Assembly: GCF_009746585.1 (NCBI RefSeq)
Contig: NZ_WRPO01000011.1
Coordinates: forward strand, 1-64,000
DNA: 64,000 nucleotides
Origin: Novosphingobium aquimarinum
Lineage (GTDB): Bacteria > Pseudomonadota > Alphaproteobacteria > Sphingomonadales > Sphingomonadaceae
Reading direction: 5' to 3'
Shown here: one piece after another, positions 17,198-23,385 of the stretch
How the letters are laid out: the number at the start of each line of letters is the position of its first letter
Position numbering within the stretch: position 1 is the stretch's first letter
The notes under the pieces: model-generated
Seen by the model: only the letters and a program-made list of their open reading frames with translations
Databases searched by the model: none
Told to the model about the DNA's origin: nothing
Position numbers and translations under genes: made by a program

Positions 17198-17294
17198 CTT
17201 TGCCATCGCGTTTTCGCCATTCGTAACCGTCCCAGTCCGCGCGGTGGCATCATGCGCGACCAGACCGCAGTAGGAAAGGCGCAAAAACGCCGGC

Positions 17295-17591
17295 TCAGTT
17301 GGCCGGCGGTGTCGGCGTGGCGGGCGGCGGCGCTTCCGGCGTGGCGACGGGCGAGGTCATGGTCGCATCGGGCATCGCGCTCTCCTCGGTCGGCACCGGC
17401 GTCATCGGCGTTTCGGGCAAGTCGACCGGGACTGCGGACGGGTCCACCTCGCTGGCGATGAGATTGCCGGCGCTTTCGTCGGTGACGTCGGGCTCGTACG
17501 TCGCGGCATCCTCCGACTGGCCGCAAGCGGCGAGCGCCACGAGGCCCAGAGCGGCAAGGCCGGCGCGCAAAGCGGTGCGGTTCGTGATCAT
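17295..17591 (-). CDS. Small predicted lipoprotein (98 aa)
   Basis: The ATG at 17589-17591 has a GGGAGAA ribosome-binding site. The signal sequence ITNRTALRAGLAALGLVALA ends in the lipobox LAAC. The mature part is short, acidic and rich in Pro, Thr and Ala (for example PTEESAMPDATMTSPVATP), with no globular domain visible. Such linker-like lipoproteins are common in Sphingomonads, and the function is unknown. The longer frame extends upstream into intergenic sequence and is not used. Confidence 0.8.
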   Translation of the reverse strand: MITNRTALRAGLAALGLVALAACGQSEDAATYEPDVTDESAGNLIASEVDPSAVPVDLPETPMTPVPTEESAMPDATMTSPVATPEAPPPATPTPPAN

Positions 17592-17779
17592 GCGGTGTTC
17601 TCCCTTGGATCTGCCAAGGCAATGCACGGGAGCGGCGGGAGGTTCCGAATGGCGGCCTTCGGGCCATCCGGGCGGCGGGGGAACCGGGGGCGGAAAGGCC
17701 GACACCCCTCTCACCCCGCCTGCGGGAGGAAGCGCCACGTAATCTTCCCTCCCGCTTGCAGAATGGGGCGCCTTTTAAT

Positions 17780-17815
17780 CTCCCCTCCCGCTTGCGGGAG
17801 GGGCTGGGGGTGGGC
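17780..17815 (+). repeat. 36-bp palindrome-containing repeat, left copy
   Basis: The sequence CTCCCCTCCCGCTTGCGGGA then GGGGCTGGGGGTGGGC contains the palindrome CCCTCCCGC/GCGGGAGGG. Its reverse complement occurs at 18394-18429 with 35 of 36 bases identical, so the two bracket the DUF559 gene as inverted repeats. Confidence 0.85.
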
Positions 17816-17827
17816 AATCTCCCAACC

Positions 17828-18178
17828 GTGCCAACCTATCAGCCTCGCAACACCAACCGCGCCCGCGAACTGCGCAACCAGGCCACGCCCGCCGAACGCC
17901 AGCTCTGGCGCCACCTCTCCCGCAGCGCGCTCGGCGCCAAGTTCAGCCGCCAAATGCCGGTCGGGCCGTATTTCGCCGATTTCCTGTGCCGCGACCGCCG
18001 TCTGATCGTAGAACTCGACGGCTTCTCCCACGACTTGCGCCCCGAGCACGACGCCGCCCGCGACCGCTGGCTGCGCGACAACGGCTACCGCGTGCTGCGC
18101 TTCCCCAACGCGGAAGTCTTCGCCAACCTGGAAGGCGTCCTCACCGTCATCCGGGAAGCCCTGGAAGCCCCACACTGA
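17828..18178 (+). CDS. DUF559 domain protein, Vsr-like endonuclease fold
   Basis: The 116-residue product starts at a GTG (PTYQPRNTNRARELRNQ). The ATG at 17756 would put translation through the palindromic repeat and is unlikely. The domain shows ATPAERQLWRHLSRSALGAK, then FADFLCRDRRLIVELDGFSH with the acidic core (Glu-x-Asp), and DRWLRDNGYRVLRFPNAEVF. DUF559 is related to very-short-patch-repair and PD-(D/E)xK endonucleases and is usually a single-domain protein with no proven target. Here the gene is enclosed by 36-bp inverted repeats and followed by two tandem copies of another repeat. Confidence 0.85.
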   Translation: MPTYQPRNTNRARELRNQATPAERQLWRHLSRSALGAKFSRQMPVGPYFADFLCRDRRLIVELDGFSHDLRPEHDAARDRWLRDNGYRVLRFPNAEVFANLEGVLTVIREALEAPH

Positions 18179-18180
18179 CA

Positions 18181-18247
18181 CCCCTCCCGCCCGCGGGAGG
18201 GGCAGCGAGACTTGGCGGCCCCGCCGCCTAGTCGCAGCGGGGTGGGC
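18181..18247 (+). repeat. Palindromic repeat copy A
   Basis: The unit starts with the palindrome CCCCTCCCGCCCGCGGGAGG, continues with GCGAGACTTGGCGG and ends with CTAGTCGCAGCGGGGTGGGC. A second copy with the same order of blocks lies at 18288-18357. It begins immediately after the DUF559 stop codon. Confidence 0.8.
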
Positions 18248-18287
18248 CGCTCAGCCCCGACGCCCGCAACCCAAGCGCACCAAACCG

Positions 18288-18357
18288 CCCTCCCGCCCGC
18301 GGGAGGGCCGCGAGACTTGGCGAACCGCAGGTGAGCCTAGTCGCAGCGGGGTGGGCA
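18288..18357 (+). repeat. Palindromic repeat copy B
   Basis: The blocks CCCTCCCGCCCGCGGGAGGG, CGAGACTTGGCG and CTAGTCGCAGCGGGGTGGGC match copy A (18181-18247) in order and orientation, differing mainly in the middle where GAACCGCAGGTGAGC replaces a GC-rich stretch. Confidence 0.8.
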
Positions 18358-18393
18358 GACCGCGACGGCCCTTCTTACCCGCACCGCCGCAAG

Positions 18394-18429
18394 GCCCACC
18401 CCCAACCCCTCCCGCAAGCGGGAGGGGAG
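18394..18429 (-). repeat. 36-bp palindrome-containing repeat, right inverted copy
   Basis: This is the reverse complement of 17780-17815 with one mismatch. The pair encloses about 650 bp containing the DUF559 gene and repeats A and B. No target-site duplication is evident outside the pair. AT-rich DNA starts right after it. Confidence 0.85.
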
Positions 18430-18508
18430 TGGTCTAGTCCCATGAGTATAGGAGAATTAGATTATTTTCCGCTTTTACTATAATGGATTTAAAAGAACGC
18501 TATAACAA

Positions 18509-19372
18509 CTAAACGGAAATTTCATTCTTTTGAACGTCCGAATCCATCCCTAGACAAGCGAAAGCGAATTCAAACCCATAGTCTGTTACAAATATAGCAG
18601 CTTTCTCGAAAATCAGCGTATTATCTTCGACTTTTTCAAGTATTTTAAATTCTCGGATGCCTGCATATCGATTTTTAACTTCATTTATCAAATGATCATA
18701 GGCATGCTCGCCAGTAGAAAATCGATCGTCATAAATGTTTATGAGACCATTACGAGCAAGACTTGCCAGATAAATCGAAAGACAATCTTTCCGATCTAAA
18801 TCCCCAGGAATCTCCATGAAGAATTCTTCTATCGAGCGCTTCGCGTGTTTTTTGGCGTCGACGATACGGGTTATAGAAAGATATGGATGAATCTTCTTTT
18901 GCTTCATGAATTTTAGCAACCGAGCCTCATCCGGCGCTAAGCTCGAGACTATCCCAACGTAGCTCGGGTGGACTGATCCAGACTTGTCTTCTCGGGCACT
19001 ATTAACCAATAGTTCTGCGAACATATCCCGAAGATTGCCATCTCTTGTTTGGGACAATCCGTCAAGAATAGGCAATCCAATCTCTGGATTGACCTCAACT
19101 ACTTTTTCCTCTGGAATTTGCGAAAATTTTTGCGCCAGCAATTCAAAATTCTCACGCTCAAATTCTGCCGCGCGCTTATTTAGAAGACGTAGCGGGAGGA
19201 GGATCGTGTTGCCGAGGCCGAGGAGCTCGCCAATTGCTTTTCCAACTTGCGCAACTCCTGGCTTTGCAAGATCGCCATAGATTTCCTTGAGAAGCTCAGG
19301 CGCCCTAAGAGCCAAGGCTGCGGCAGCCCCCGCAGATCCGAAACTTGCGGCCGCTTCAACTAGGTCACTCAT
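18509..19372 (-). CDS. Abi-alpha (DUF4393) family protein, abortive-infection candidate
   Basis: The 287-residue product is much more AT-rich than its neighbours, with A/T-ending codons such as ATA, TTA and AAT, which indicates transfer. It shows the DUF4393/Abi-alpha pattern: an amphipathic N-terminus (AAAALALRAPELLKEIYGD), then LLPLRLLNKRAAEFE, IPEEKVVEVNPEIGLPILDG, and MFAELLVNSAREDKSGSVHPSYVGIV. The family name derives from an abortive-infection link in Gram-positive bacteria, and activity here is inferred. It ends 12 bp from nrdB and lies beside the DUF559 repeat unit, so the two look like a small insertion hotspot. Confidence 0.72.
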   Translation of the reverse strand: MSDLVEAAASFGSAGAAAALALRAPELLKEIYGDLAKPGVAQVGKAIGELLGLGNTILLPLRLLNKRAAEFERENFELLAQKFSQIPEEKVVEVNPEIGLPILDGLSQTRDGNLRDMFAELLVNSAREDKSGSVHPSYVGIVSSLAPDEARLLKFMKQKKIHPYLSITRIVDAKKHAKRSIEEFFMEIPGDLDRKDCLSIYLASLARNGLINIYDDRFSTGEHAYDHLINEVKNRYAGIREFKILEKVEDNTLIFEKAAIFVTDYGFEFAFACLGMDSDVQKNEISV

Positions 19373-19384
19373 TTGGCCATCACC

Positions 19385-20437
19385 TCACTCCGCCGCGACA
19401 CCCTCGCCGAACAGACCCGGCTCATCGCCCGCGTCGTCGCCTTCTTCGTTCGCGGCTTTCGCATTCCGCCGCTGGTCGAAGTTGGTCCACACCGTGTTCC
19501 AGTCGCCGCGAGTGGCGCCCTTCGAGTATTCCGTCGCGCGGGTCTCGAAGAAGTTGGCGTGCTCGACGCCGTTGAGCAGCGGGGTCAGCCAGGGGAGCGG
19601 GTGGTCCTCGATCATGTAGATCTCGGGCAGGCCGAGCTGGCCCAGGCGCCAGTCGGCGATGTAGCGGATGTAGCGCTTGATGTCCTTGGCGCTCATGCCC
19701 GGCACCGGGCCCATCTCGAAGGCGAGGTCGATGAAGGCGTCTTCGAGCCGCACCGTCTTCTGGCAGCAGTCGATGATGTCTTCCTTGACCGCCTTGGTGA
19801 GGCAGCCGCGTTCCTTCACGAAAGTGTGGAACAGGCGGACGATGCCTTCGCAGTGCAGCGATTCGTCGCGCACCGACCAGCTGACGATTTGTCCCATGCC
19901 CTTCATCTTGTTGAAGCGCGGGAAGTTCATCAGCATGGCGAAGCTGGCGAACAGCTGCAGCCCTTCGGTGAAGCCGCCGAACATGGCGAGCGTGCGCGCG
20001 ATGTCCTCGTCGGAATCGACGCCGAACTGCTGCAGGTAATCGTGCTTGTCGCGCAGTTCCTGGTATTCGAGGAACATGCCGTATTCGCTTTCGGGCATGC
20101 CGATGGTGTCGAGCAAGTGCGAGTACGCGGCGATGTGCACCGTCTCCATGTTGGAGAAGGCGGCGAGCATCATCTTGATCTCGGTCGGCTTGAAGACGCG
20201 GCTGTATTTCTCGTGGTAGCAATCCTGCACTTCCACGTCGGCCTGCGTGAAGAAGCGGAAGATCTGGGTGAGCAGGTTGCGCTCGTGCGCCGAAAGCTTC
20301 TGCGCCCAGTCGCGGCAATCCTCGCCCAGCGGCACTTCCTCGGGCAGCCAGTGCACTTGCTGCTGGCGCTTCCAGAACTCGTAGGCCCAGGGATATTCGA
20401 AGGGCTTGTAGGTCTTGCGGGCTTCCAGCAGCGGCAT
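19385..20437 (-). CDS. nrdB: Class Ia ribonucleotide reductase, beta subunit
   Basis: NrdB carries the diiron-tyrosyl radical used by NrdA to reduce ribonucleoside diphosphates. The 350-residue length is normal. The radical region METVHIAAYSHLLDTIG gives Glu98, His101 and Tyr105, matching the Glu115-His118-Tyr122 spacing of the E. coli enzyme. Later iron ligands lie in MGQIVSWSVRDESLHCEGI. The C-terminal tail is acidic (DEPGLFGEGVAAE), as needed to bind NrdA. No nrdA is adjacent: the next 460 bp upstream are noncoding. Confidence 0.96.
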   Translation of the reverse strand: MPLLEARKTYKPFEYPWAYEFWKRQQQVHWLPEEVPLGEDCRDWAQKLSAHERNLLTQIFRFFTQADVEVQDCYHEKYSRVFKPTEIKMMLAAFSNMETVHIAAYSHLLDTIGMPESEYGMFLEYQELRDKHDYLQQFGVDSDEDIARTLAMFGGFTEGLQLFASFAMLMNFPRFNKMKGMGQIVSWSVRDESLHCEGIVRLFHTFVKERGCLTKAVKEDIIDCCQKTVRLEDAFIDLAFEMGPVPGMSAKDIKRYIRYIADWRLGQLGLPEIYMIEDHPLPWLTPLLNGVEHANFFETRATEYSKGATRGDWNTVWTNFDQRRNAKAANEEGDDAGDEPGLFGEGVAAE

Positions 20438-20901
20438 CGGGCGGGGACCTTCCTGTTACTTAGGGCCTTGGTTACGTCATGCGGAGAACCGCGCAGACAT
20501 CGGTCTCCGCAAGCCTCCTGAATGCGACCGAGCAATCGGTCGAGATGGTCTTTCGTCCCAGGCTCGGGCGAAGCGTTCGCCGGGCCGTGGAAGCGCGGGC
20601 CCGATCCGCTCGCATCCTGCGGCGAGCGCCGGACGGACTGCGGGATCAAAGCCGTGATGGTCCAGATAATCACCCCGACGCTCAGGCGCCATGTCGATCA
20701 CCGAGTAATCCCCACCTGCGATCCCCTTGCGCGCAAAAAGTCGCGAATCGGACTGGCCGCAGAGCCGTCCCGCAGCGGCGGCGCGGCCGCGCGGCATCGT
20801 GTGGCGGAACCACTGTCGCACCTGGCCGTTGCATTTGCGAACGCCCGGTCGCAGGTTGCAAGCACGCCTCACCGCGGCCCCAGCCATCATGGAGTATGCC
20901 C
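20438..20901. other. About 460 bp without a recognised gene
   Basis: Several overlapping frames exist, but none has a recognisable domain. An inverted repeat GCGGAGA/TCTCCGC lies at 20479-20511. The stretch should hold the nrdB promoter. No NrdR-type box could be identified by eye. Confidence 0.4.
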
Positions 20902-21210
20902 GTGCCGAACTCAGAAACGCCAGCCGGATCCGAGCCGTCCACGGGCCGGGGCGACGGCAACGCCGAGGCGAAGTCGTTCCGCACCTTCGCGGGCACGATC
21001 CACCAGCACATGCAAGTGCTCGATGTCGACGGCAAGGTGCTGGGCACCGTCGCCGAAGTGCGGGGCGACCAGATCATGCTGGAAACGCCCGACCCCGAAA
21101 CCAACGAGCTGGAATCGCTGCCGCTCTCGCTGATCGACGGGATCGACGACAACCAGGTGCTCCTCGCCGGGCGCGGCGATGCGTCGTTCGGGCTCGGCGC
21201 CGAGCCTTGA
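20902..21210 (+). CDS. DUF2171-like (PRC-barrel-type) small protein
   Basis: The 102-residue product starts at a GTG with GGAG seven bases upstream. An in-frame ATG at 20896 is too close to that site. After an acidic linker, residues about 30-85 form a small beta-rich domain (GTIHQHMQVLDVDGKVLGTV, AEVRGDQIMLETPD, LPLSLIDGIDDNQVLLAG) that fits DUF2171, a PRC-barrel relative. The function is unknown. An intrinsic terminator follows 43 bp after the stop. Confidence 0.78.
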   Translation: MPNSETPAGSEPSTGRGDGNAEAKSFRTFAGTIHQHMQVLDVDGKVLGTVAEVRGDQIMLETPDPETNELESLPLSLIDGIDDNQVLLAGRGDASFGLGAEP

Positions 21211-21253
21211 GGTTTCTCACTCGGCGGGTCTGAACAGCGGCCCGCCAGGCGAA

Positions 21254-21282
21254 CGCCTCCGATCGCGGATCGGAGGCGTTTT
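21254..21282 (+). terminator. Intrinsic terminator of the DUF2171-like gene
   Basis: CGCCTCCGATC and GATCGGAGGCG form a perfect 11-bp stem with a 3-nt loop, followed by TTTTG on the plus strand. Confidence 0.9.
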
Positions 21283-21313
21283 GCCGTCTGCCGGATAACC
21301 CGGCTCGGCGATG

Positions 21314-21682
21314 CTATTCGGGTTCGGCGACCATCGTGCCGAGCGGGGTCTGCTGGTGCTGCACCACGTCCCATTCCTCATGCGAGAGACGGCGCAAGGT
21401 GCTGGTGCAAACCGCCTTGTAGGTTTCGTCGCCGCGCGTGGCTTCGGCGCGATAGGCGATCACGATCAGGCCCTCCTGCGGGCGCGAGACCTGCTGGTCG
21501 CTGAAGGCCACCTCGTCCCAGTGCGGGGTGTGCTTGACGGCATCGGTCGCGGCCGCACTATCGAACACGTAAGGCGCGGTCGGGAGCGCCATCAGGCAAT
21601 CGTCGCTGACGCGTTCGTCGTAAACCTTTTCGCCGCCCAACCACAGGTCGCGCTCGAAGCTCCAGATGCGTTCGTCTTCCAT
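21314..21682 (-). CDS. NTF2-like/DUF4440-type small protein
   Basis: The 122-residue product starts at an ATG (MEDERIWSFERDLWLGG). The pattern is that of the SnoaL-like NTF2 fold: N-terminal helix FERDLWLGGEKVYDERV, then PHWDEVAFSDQQVSRP, and strands GLIVIAYRAEATR and YKAVCTSTLRRL. Such proteins bind small ligands or act as enzymes, but no specific function can be called. It faces the DUF2171 gene across the terminator. Confidence 0.7.
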   Translation of the reverse strand: MEDERIWSFERDLWLGGEKVYDERVSDDCLMALPTAPYVFDSAAATDAVKHTPHWDEVAFSDQQVSRPQEGLIVIAYRAEATRGDETYKAVCTSTLRRLSHEEWDVVQHQQTPLGTMVAEPE

Positions 21683-21821
21683 CGGTCTCGTCCTTGTCCG
21701 TTGATCCTTCGCGCATGCAACGAACGAACCGGGCGGGCTTGTTCCCTGCCCATCCGGGCAGGGCTGCGCCATGTCTCAAGAAAAGGCGCGAAGGACAGCG
21801 TCGGTCCGCTGGCGCCTTCGC

Positions 21822-22304
21822 TCAGGGTGCGATCGGGGCGAACTCGAAAATGCCGCCGTCCATCTTGAGCGCGAGATAGAGCTTGCCGTCGCGCAGCACG
21901 TAGCTGGCGACATCGGGCAAGGTCCGCGCGACGAAACCGCCCATCGATGGCTCGGGGCACATCGCTCGAGTCGAGGCCACGGGGCCGATCGCAAGGCCGC
22001 TGCCGGTGGCATGATGCGGGCCCGCGCTCCAGGTTGCAGTGCCGCGATTGCAGTCGAGCTTGAGCACGAGCTTGCCGTCTTCCGCGAACGTCGCGGTCAC
22101 GGTGCGATCGGACGCGGGGCGGCGCGTGCCCTGGGCATCGTCCATCGACTGGAATTCGACGAGCTGCCAGCTGGTGCCAGCCAGATTCATCGGCCCGATC
22201 GCGGATCCGCCCGCTGCGTCCGGCACGGTGCCGCCCGCCGCGCATCCGGCCAGCGCCAGCAGCGCAGCCGCCGCGAATCCCCGCGTGAATAGCCCAAGCA
22301 CCAT
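21822..22304 (-). CDS. META-domain lipoprotein
   Basis: The 160-residue product has a lipoprotein signal (VLGLFTRGFAAAALLALAGC) with lipobox LAGC and a META domain: LAGTSWQLVEFQSMDD, RTVTATFAEDGKLVLKLDCN, ATWSAGPHHATGSGLAIGPV and the CPEP-type turn in TRAMCPEPSMGGFVARTL. META/HslJ-type proteins are outer-membrane or periplasmic and are linked to heat and antibiotic stress in a few species. The start ATG has a GAAGGAAAC ribosome-binding region. Confidence 0.82.
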   Translation of the reverse strand: MVLGLFTRGFAAAALLALAGCAAGGTVPDAAGGSAIGPMNLAGTSWQLVEFQSMDDAQGTRRPASDRTVTATFAEDGKLVLKLDCNRGTATWSAGPHHATGSGLAIGPVASTRAMCPEPSMGGFVARTLPDVASYVLRDGKLYLALKMDGGIFEFAPIAP

Positions 22305-22504
22305 GACCCGTTTCCTTCTTCCGTCTGCATGCGAACCAGGACACGAAGGCTGCCGATGGTCAACGAGCAATGTGTCAGCCGCGCGGCTCACGGGTGTCAC
22401 GGCGGCGCAGGCCGCCCTGCAATGGCAACGTCTCGGCCATTTTTCGCTGCCGTCCCGAACAATCTGCGGTTCCACGCGTTGCCGGTTCATCAGATCAACA
22501 CCAT

Positions 22505-22547
22505 TGCCTCGAACTCAGGATAAACTTAACCTATGTCAATCGAGGCA
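22505..22547 (+). promoter_or_regulatory. Inverted repeat in the leader of the Crp/Fnr gene
   Basis: TGCCTCGA (22505-22512) and TCGAGGCA (22540-22547) are perfect 8-bp arms 27 bp apart. The right arm ends just before the AGGGGAT ribosome-binding site of the regulator at 22565. It could be an operator for autoregulation or a leader hairpin. Confidence 0.4.
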
Positions 22548-22564
22548 GCAGGGGATGTTTAAAA

Positions 22565-23326
22565 GTGAGTAAGCCTTCGGGCCATATGCAGCTGTTTCTC
22601 AAGGGCCGCTTGCGCCACGCCATGTCGGATCATGAGAAGACGCTGCTCGAGAACATCATCGATGACGTCGAGCGCCTCCCCGATGGGACCTGCATTCTCG
22701 AGCGTGGGAAACTGGCAAATCGCAGCACGCTGCTGGTGGACGGTTTCATCGCGCGCGTGATCGAGGACGGGGGCAACCGCAATATCGTCGGCGTCCAGGT
22801 TCCGGGGGACTTCGTCGACCTCCACGCATTCGCGCTGAAGCGGCTCGATCACGACGTGGTGACGGTGGGGCCGTCCATGGTCGCCTACGTAACCCATGCG
22901 GCCCTCGCCGAAGTCGTCGCCACCGAGCCGCACCTGACGCGGCTGCTGTGGTTCTCGACCTTGCTCGATGCCGCGATCCACCGCGAATGGATCCTCAAGC
23001 TCGAGCAGTTGCGCGCCGGGGAACGCCTGGCGCACATGATTTGCGAACTGTGGCACCGGCTCAATTTCGTCGATCTGGCCGATTCCCACGGGTTCAACAT
23101 GCCGCTGCTGCAAACGCATCTCGCCAATGCCTGCGGTACGACGGCGGTGCATATCAACCGCGTGATCAAGTCGCTGCGCTCGCAAGGACTGTTGGAACTC
23201 AATCGCGGCCGCGTGACCATCCCCGACCGCGAAGCGCTCGAACGCTATGCGCATTTCACCGCGGATTACCTCTACGGGCATGGCACCCTGTTCCTCGACC
23301 CCAGGACCGAAGTAGAGACGGATTAG
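22565..23326 (+). CDS. Crp/Fnr-family transcription regulator
   Basis: The 253-residue product starts at a GTG with AGGGGAT about ten bases upstream. The cyclic-nucleotide-binding-like beta barrel covers about 10-150, including a GTCILERGKLANRSTLLVDGF segment, VGVQVPGDFVDLHAF and a long dimer helix. The C-terminal helix-turn-helix is LQTHLANACGTTAVHINRVIKSLRSQ. No N-terminal Cys cluster for an Fe-S centre is present, so an oxygen-sensing FNR role is unlikely. Effector and targets are unknown. Confidence 0.9.
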   Translation: MSKPSGHMQLFLKGRLRHAMSDHEKTLLENIIDDVERLPDGTCILERGKLANRSTLLVDGFIARVIEDGGNRNIVGVQVPGDFVDLHAFALKRLDHDVVTVGPSMVAYVTHAALAEVVATEPHLTRLLWFSTLLDAAIHREWILKLEQLRAGERLAHMICELWHRLNFVDLADSHGFNMPLLQTHLANACGTTAVHINRVIKSLRSQGLLELNRGRVTIPDREALERYAHFTADYLYGHGTLFLDPRTEVETD

Positions 23327-23385
23327 GCTCACTGGGCGGAGGTTGCCCGGCCCCTGGCTTCTGCCGATCGGCGCTCCAGCGACAG

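Noticed and set aside
20477..20890. A possible gene in the gap upstream of nrdB
   Set aside because: The three overlapping minus frames show no domain, no consistent codon bias and no ribosome-binding site.
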